A stretch of DNA of 64,000 nucleotides from Deltaproteobacteria bacterium (GTDB lineage: Bacteria; Myxococcota_A; UBA9160; UBA6930), in assembly GCA_028817435.1 (NCBI GenBank), contig JAPPPQ010000023.1, forward strand, positions 122,836 to 186,835, given 5' to 3'. Both the position numbers and the translations under genes were made by a program. The notes beneath the pieces were generated by a model. That model did not search any database, had not been told where the DNA came from, and saw only the letters and a program-made list of their open reading frames with translations. This document shows positions 59,833 to 64,000 of the stretch, piece by piece. Numbering within the stretch: the first letter of the stretch is position 1; each line of letters starts with the position of its first letter.

Positions 59833-60735
59833 ATGCCCACCCTCAGCAGAGACGCGCGCCGCGCACAGCGGGCGCGCCATGCCCGGCGCAAAGAGGCGCT
59901 CTCTGCAGCCGCGCCTTATTTGGCAATGGTGCGCGCGCCCGCGCAGTTGCAGCGCGGCCAGCGCATGGGGCGCAATCTCATCGTCGCCACCTACAATGTG
60001 CACCGCTGGACAGGGCGCGTGGGCGCGCGCGCACCCGACGCTGCCGGGGCCGGGCAGGTCATCGCCGAACTCGGCGCAGATGTGGTGGCGCTGCAAGAAG
60101 TGCTGCGCCCCTTCGACGCCGCCGATCCCCTGGAAATGCTGGCCGATGCACTGCATATGCACCTGGCTTTTGTGGCCACGCGCGTGCACCGCCGCGGCGA
60201 AATCGGCAACGCCATTCTCTCGCGCTGGCCCATTACCAGCATTTTCTCGCTCGATCTCTCCTTCAACCGGGTAGAGCGCCGCTCTGCCGTGGCGGCGTGC
60301 TTTCAGGGCGCGCGCGGCCCGCTCTCTGTGGTGGCGACTCATCTGGCGCTGGTGGACCGCACGCGCCGCCGCCAGGTGCGCTTCATTCTGGAGCATCCGC
60401 AACTGCAGGGGCCGGTGGTGCTGCTCGGCGATATGAACGCCTGGCGCAACTGCCACGCCACGCGCACCCTGGACCGCGAACTGGTTGCAGGCGAAGAAAT
60501 CTCCTGGCCGCGCAGTTTTCCCGCCGCGCGCCCGGTGCTGGCGCTCGACCGCATTTACGCGCGCGGCGCGCAACTGCGCAGCATTCAGGCGCACCGCAGC
60601 GCCGCCGCCCGCCGCGCTTCCGACCATCTCCCCGTGGTGGGCCATCTGCGCCTCGGCGCTCCCGCGCCGCGCCCCGCGCCGCAGGCCCCTGCGCCCCGCG
60701 CGGGGGCGCGGCGGGGCCGGGGCAAAAATGCTTGA
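59833..60735 (+). CDS. Endonuclease/exonuclease/phosphatase-family hydrolase
   Basis: 300 aa. EEP fold motifs in order: LIVATYNVHRWTGRVG (Asn), DVVALQEVLRP (metal Glu), GNAILSRWPITSIFSL, VVATHLALVDRTRRRQVRF (His), VVLLGDMNAWRN (Asp/Asn) and RRASDHLPVVGHL (catalytic Asp-His). Substrates of this superfamily range from DNA to phospholipids and inositol phosphates, and the sequence does not decide. A basic Ala/Arg/Pro-rich tail ends the protein. ATG 59833 follows AGGAG. It is 17 bp after pcm and about 30 bp before the Fur-type gene. Confidence 0.85.
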   Translation: MPTLSRDARRAQRARHARRKEALSAAAPYLAMVRAPAQLQRGQRMGRNLIVATYNVHRWTGRVGARAPDAAGAGQVIAELGADVVALQEVLRPFDAADPLEMLADALHMHLAFVATRVHRRGEIGNAILSRWPITSIFSLDLSFNRVERRSAVAACFQGARGPLSVVATHLALVDRTRRRQVRFILEHPQLQGPVVLLGDMNAWRNCHATRTLDRELVAGEEISWPRSFPAARPVLALDRIYARGAQLRSIQAHRSAAARRASDHLPVVGHLRLGAPAPRPAPQAPAPRAGARRGRGKNA

Positions 60736-60767
60736 AGCGCGCGGGCGCATGGCGTAAGGTGGCGGCC

Positions 60768-61211
60768 ATGGCCCACGAGCTGGAGCAGAAGGCGCTGGCC
60801 GATTACCTCGAGGATCACAACCTCAAGCACACCCGTCAGCGCGCGGCCATTCTGGAGGTGTTTCTGGAAGCCACGGGGCACATAACGGGCGAGGAAATCT
60901 ACCAGCGCGTCAAGAGCAAGACCCCGAGCATCGGCTACACCACGGTGTATCGCACCATGAAGCTGCTCTGCGAAGCCGGACTGGCCAGCGAACAGCACTT
61001 CGATGACGGCGTGACGCGCTACGAGATTGAGCACGAACACCACGACCACCTGGTCTGCGTCCGCTGCGGCAAAATCGTCGAGTTCGAATGCCAGATGATC
61101 GAGGCCGCCCAGGACGAGATTGTGAAGCGCCACGGCTTCCGCCTGCTGCGCCACCGCCACGAACTCTACGGCCACTGCCCCGCTTGCCGCCGCAAAGAGA
61201 AGGAAGACTGA
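60768..61211 (+). CDS. Fur-family metalloregulator
   Basis: 147 aa. Winged helix LKHTRQRAAILEVFLEATGHITGEEIYQRV with recognition helix SIGYTTVYRTMKLL. The regulatory-site His/Glu cluster is YEIEHEHHDHLVCVRCGKIVEFE. A structural zinc site has CVRC and CPAC pairs. The pattern fits Fur itself (iron) better than PerR or Zur, but this is not certain. ATG 60768 is 32 bp after the EEP gene and it converges on an SDR gene with a 2-bp gap. It may control the nearby BtuFCD-type importer if that handles haem or siderophore. Confidence 0.9.
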   Translation: MAHELEQKALADYLEDHNLKHTRQRAAILEVFLEATGHITGEEIYQRVKSKTPSIGYTTVYRTMKLLCEAGLASEQHFDDGVTRYEIEHEHHDHLVCVRCGKIVEFECQMIEAAQDEIVKRHGFRLLRHRHELYGHCPACRRKEKED

Positions 61212-61213
61212 AA

Positions 61214-61978
61214 CTACGAAGAGATTCCCGCGCCGCCGTCTACGACGAGGACCTGGCCGGTTACCAAAGCGGAGCCTTCGAGGAAGCCGAAGATGGCGTC
61301 GCGCACATCTTCGGGGGTGCACACTTTGCCGAGCAGGGAGCGATCCTGCATGGCGGATTTGACGGCGTCGAAGGCGGGGCCGAGGCCGCCGCGCAGCCAA
61401 CTGCCGTCTATGAAGCCGGGCGCCACGGCGTTCACCTGCACGGCGGGGCCGAGCACGCGGGCGAGGGTTACGGTCAGCGTATTCAGCGCGGCCTTCGAGC
61501 AGCAGTAGGGAATGGAACTGCCAATGCCATAGACGCCGGCCACGCTGGACACATTCACCACCTGGCCGCCGCCATGGGCCTGCAATGCGTCGCGCGCGGC
61601 GCGGGCGCACTGGAAGGGGCCTTTGAGGTTGGTGCCCAGAATGCGCTCCCAGTGCTCGTCCTTCACATCCTCCAGGTTGGCGTGGGGAATGAAATCCGTG
61701 GTGCCGGCGTTGTTCACCAGCACATCGAGGCGGCCGAACTCGGCCAGCGCGGCCTGCACCAGCGCGCGGCAATCGGCGTCCTGCGACACATCGGCCCGCA
61801 GCGCCATGGCCCGCACGCCGTGCTGGCGCGCTTCGGCGGCTACCTGCTCGGCTTCCTGTTGCGAGCGGCTGTAATTCACCGCCACATGGCAGCCGCGCTC
61901 TGCCAAACGCAGCGCGGTGGCGCGGCCCACGCCGGTGCCGGCGCCGGTGACGATTGCTCCCCGCTCCTGCAACTCCAT
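61214..61978 (-). CDS. FabG-like short-chain dehydrogenase/reductase
   Basis: 254 aa. Cofactor motif IVTGAGTGVGRATALRLAERG, NYSRSQQEAEQVAAEA (suggesting NADPH), LVNNAGTTDFIPH, catalytic Ser in VNVSSVAGVYG, catalytic Tyr/Lys in IPYCCSKAALNTLTVTLA, and VTGQVLVVDGGAG. ATG 61978 follows GGAGGGA. It is downstream of top6A on the same strand with a 16-bp gap, though the functional link is unclear. Substrate unknown. Confidence 0.88.
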   Translation of the reverse strand: MELQERGAIVTGAGTGVGRATALRLAERGCHVAVNYSRSQQEAEQVAAEARQHGVRAMALRADVSQDADCRALVQAALAEFGRLDVLVNNAGTTDFIPHANLEDVKDEHWERILGTNLKGPFQCARAARDALQAHGGGQVVNVSSVAGVYGIGSSIPYCCSKAALNTLTVTLARVLGPAVQVNAVAPGFIDGSWLRGGLGPAFDAVKSAMQDRSLLGKVCTPEDVRDAIFGFLEGSALVTGQVLVVDGGAGISS

Positions 61979-61994
61979 TGCGTCCCTCCTTTTT

Positions 61995-63158
61995 TCAGGG
62001 CAGAAACTTCGCCGGAGCGGCGAGCTTGCGGGGCAGGTATTCCTCAATCACATAGTTGAGGCCCCACTTCGCCAGCGCCTGCTGCTCGGCGCGCACGCCC
62101 ATTTTGAGCAGATCGTTCAGGGCCTTGCGCCAGGGTTTGTGCGCCTGGAAGAAGGGGTCGTTCTTCAGCGCATCCCGGGCGCGCTTCACATCCACGGCCT
62201 GCAACGGGTGGGTGGGCAGGTCGTAATCCCGAATATCCTGGGGGGTGACGCCCAGATAGTGCGCCTGCGGCACGCAGAAAAATTGCGAAAGGTGCGCGGC
62301 GTTGCCCGATCCCACTTTGAGCGTCCGGTAGATGTTCGAGATTCCGTAGGGGTCGCAATCCACAAAGGCATAGACGGGCAATTTGCACTCGTCCGAGAGC
62401 TTGCGGATGAAGCGGCGCGTGGCGCGGGTGGGCACGCCGGCCATGGAAACCAGAATGCAGTTGGCGGTCTGCCAGAACTTGTGGCTCTGCAGGCGCTGAA
62501 ACACGCCGCCGGTTTCGATGGCGAGCACGAACTTGGCATCGGTTTGGAAGGAGAGCAGCTCCACATTGGAGGGAATGGAATACGCGCCGGAGCCGAAGCG
62601 CGTGCAGTCAATGCGCTCCACCTCGCCGGTTTCGCGGTCCGGATCCATCACCACCAGGTTGCCTGCCACTGCGCCGCCGTGTTCGTCGGGCACAAAGCGC
62701 AGTTGCTCGCGCGAAAGGCCCTGGATGGAAAACAGCGCCTCAATGTCGTCCATCACCGTGTCGGATTCGCTCTGTTCGTCGAACTTGGCCTCTTCCCAGT
62801 TCTTGCTCTGATAGTAGGCGTCGCGCTTGGTGGCAAAGTCGTTGTTTTCCACCAGCTCTTTGGAAAGGCCCATCATGCGCAGGGTCTGGGCGAAGTTCTT
62901 CACGGTGTTCACCGTGAGGGTGCGCGTCTTCTTCTGCTTGCCAATCTCGAAATAGCCGCGCTTTTGCGAGTAGGAGACATTGCCCAGAGAGCGAATCGGG
63001 AAGGAGAGATCGGGCTTGTTGCGCCGCAAGATGCTGCGGTGCACCCCCGTGGCGGTGTCGCGGATGAGCTTCAGCGTGAGCTGATCCATCTTCTCGTTGC
63101 GCTTGGCAATCTGCGCCGGGGCCTTTGCGGGCTGCTTCTGCGTCTTGCGCGCGGCCAT
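61995..63158 (-). CDS. top6A: DNA topoisomerase VI subunit A (Spo11-like)
   Basis: 387 aa. The 5Y-CAP domain carries the catalytic tyrosine in KRDAYYQSKNW (Tyr115/116), matching the R-(D/E)-x-YY motif of Top6A/Spo11. A TOPRIM domain follows, with the metal Glu in FVLAIETGGVFQRL and the DxD in VYAFVDCDPYGISNIYRTLK. Topo VI A cuts both DNA strands with 5' tyrosyl links; subunit B supplies the ATP gate. The basic N-terminus KTQKQPAKAPAQIAKR is extra. It starts 2 bp after the subunit B gene. Topo VI is mainly archaeal and plant, with scattered bacterial cases. Confidence 0.93.
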   Translation of the reverse strand: MAARKTQKQPAKAPAQIAKRNEKMDQLTLKLIRDTATGVHRSILRRNKPDLSFPIRSLGNVSYSQKRGYFEIGKQKKTRTLTVNTVKNFAQTLRMMGLSKELVENNDFATKRDAYYQSKNWEEAKFDEQSESDTVMDDIEALFSIQGLSREQLRFVPDEHGGAVAGNLVVMDPDRETGEVERIDCTRFGSGAYSIPSNVELLSFQTDAKFVLAIETGGVFQRLQSHKFWQTANCILVSMAGVPTRATRRFIRKLSDECKLPVYAFVDCDPYGISNIYRTLKVGSGNAAHLSQFFCVPQAHYLGVTPQDIRDYDLPTHPLQAVDVKRARDALKNDPFFQAHKPWRKALNDLLKMGVRAEQQALAKWGLNYVIEEYLPRKLAAPAKFLP

Positions 63159-63160
63159 GT

Positions 63161-64000
63161 TCAGAGCTTCCTGCTGCGCTTCAGCACATCTGTGAGTTTC
63201 GTCACCACCGAATCTCTCTCCTTGTTCGCAAAGCCCAAAATCTCCTGCAGGCCCACGGCGACCTGCGGAATGTATTGCTCAATGTAGGCGCGCTTCTTGG
63301 CTTCGTCGGCCTCGCGGCGGCGGCGGCGAATGTGAATGGCGACGCGCCGCCCGCACTCTTGCAGCCCCAGCCGCATTTCCTTCACAATCTCGGGATAGTG
63401 GGCGATGGCCTCTTTGCTCTCGGAGGTGAAGGGCACCCACACGCTGGCGATGTGCAGCATGAGCACCATGGGCCCAACAGGCAGCGCGCCGCGCGGCTGC
63501 TGCAGTTGGTAGGACTTCCAGTCGGTGCCGGAGACGGCCTTGGTAATGGCGCAGGCGCCCTGCTGGTATTGCAGCGGCACGCGGTTGGCGAAGCGATAGA
63601 CGGAGATGGGCTCCTCTGCCGACAGCGCGCCGCCGTAGGCCAGCCCCACTTCGATGAGAAAGGGGTTGCCGCGATACACCGCGGGACGCCGGGTGAGCGT
63701 TGCGTAGAAATCGGCCTGCACTTCCTTGCGCAGCGCCTTTTCGAGCAGCGCTTCGCCAATGGGCGCAATGCAATCCGTCGGCGGCGCCATGATCTTGGTC
63801 TGCTGAATGGCGTGGTGAATGCGCTCGGCCTCGTTGCGGGAAACCTCTGCGGGCTTGCGGTTGCTGCGCACCCCCGCGCGCTCGCAAATCTCGTCCGCCA
63901 GGCGGCCGGAGACGCGGGAGAAATCGGCCTGCAGGCAGCCGCGCAGGTTGCGCGAGCGGGTGTCGCGGAACATCTGCATCAACACGCCCAGCTCGACGCC
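63161..64000 (-). CDS. top6B: DNA topoisomerase VI subunit B, C-terminal part (5' partial)
   Basis: About 280 C-terminal residues of Top6B; the frame is open to the window edge, so the GHKL ATPase domain lies outside. The visible H2TH/transducer region includes DCIAPIGEALLEKALRKEV, RRPAVYRGNPFLIEVGLAYGG, VYRFANRVPLQYQQGACAITKAV and VLMLHIASVWVPFTSESKEAI. The latter is the switch-Lys-bearing transducer block (PFTSESKEA) characteristic of the family. The tail is basic (RRRRREADEAKKRAYIEQ). It is followed after 2 bp by top6A, forming the usual pair. Confidence 0.9.
   Translation of the reverse strand, partial: GVELGVLMQMFRDTRSRNLRGCLQADFSRVSGRLADEICERAGVRSNRKPAEVSRNEAERIHHAIQQTKIMAPPTDCIAPIGEALLEKALRKEVQADFYATLTRRPAVYRGNPFLIEVGLAYGGALSAEEPISVYRFANRVPLQYQQGACAITKAVSGTDWKSYQLQQPRGALPVGPMVLMLHIASVWVPFTSESKEAIAHYPEIVKEMRLGLQECGRRVAIHIRRRRREADEAKKRAYIEQYIPQVAVGLQEILGFANKERDSVVTKLTDVLKRSRKL

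Overview
The window looks like chromosomal DNA of a high-G+C Gram-negative bacterium. It encodes an outer-membrane channel of the TorF type, lipoprotein signal peptidase, several lipoproteins, a Tat translocase and a UB2H-type PBP1B. A plant/proteobacterial-type glutamate-cysteine ligase, an actinobacterial-type inositol phosphate synthase, a deoxyhypusine-synthase-like enzyme and a DNA topoisomerase VI pair occur together, which suggests an unusual lineage, perhaps in the former Deltaproteobacteria/Myxococcota area. I cannot fix the taxon from sequence alone. Genes are densely packed, with many ATGA/GTGA stop-start overlaps and frequent GTG/TTG starts.

Layout. 1-6.0 kb: the 3' end of mfd, a deoxyhypusine-synthase-like gene converging on ino1, a minus-strand SDR-GST-ino1 cluster, and a divergent SDR-alkA pair. 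6.1-11.2 kb: a lower-G+C accessory block with an 843-residue ankyrin lipoprotein, two tandem ankyrin cassettes that each have a short coupled leader ORF, and a small acidic protein. 11.4-15.7 kb: murA, tRNA-Ala(CGC), a nucleotidyltransferase, a ygfZ-like gene and a DUF2064 gene. 15.7-19.7 kb: nitrogen control, with a TorF-like porin, a lone Fis-type DNA-binding protein, a textbook sigma-54 promoter with upstream tandem repeats, glnB, glnA and a methyltransferase. 19.8-25.7 kb: a fully overlapping minus-strand operon argH-lptM-dapF-dapA-dapB that continues into a secreted repeat protein and an orphan hsdS. 25.8-37.5 kb: mrcB-lspA, a fructose-6-phosphate aldolase/transaldolase with an IclR regulator, acyl-CoA dehydrogenase, malic enzyme and a biotin-dependent acyl-CoA carboxylase pair.

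37.5-44.3 kb: tatC/tatB, a double-domain thyX, then a defence-like patch (a D12-class DNA adenine methylase, an aminotransferase, and a type II methylase plus putative endonuclease of visibly lower G+C). 44.3-53.9 kb: an M20 peptidase lipoprotein divergent from an M23 peptidase, gshA, a response regulator, an unknown membrane protein, a glutaredoxin-thioredoxin reductase fusion and a PAS-HisKA-receiver protein with no ATPase domain. 53.9-58.6 kb: comF, two tiny membrane proteins, comEA and a BtuFCD-type ABC importer. 58.6-64 kb: a small membrane protein, pcm, an EEP-family hydrolase, a Fur-family regulator, an SDR, and topoisomerase VI A and B (B runs off the window end).

The most unusual regions are the ankyrin cassettes with detached signal-peptide-like leaders, the orphan HsdS coupled to lysine biosynthesis genes and a YNxxxNxWE repeat protein, the glnBA control region with a glutamine synthetase lacking its adenylylation tyrosine, and topoisomerase VI.
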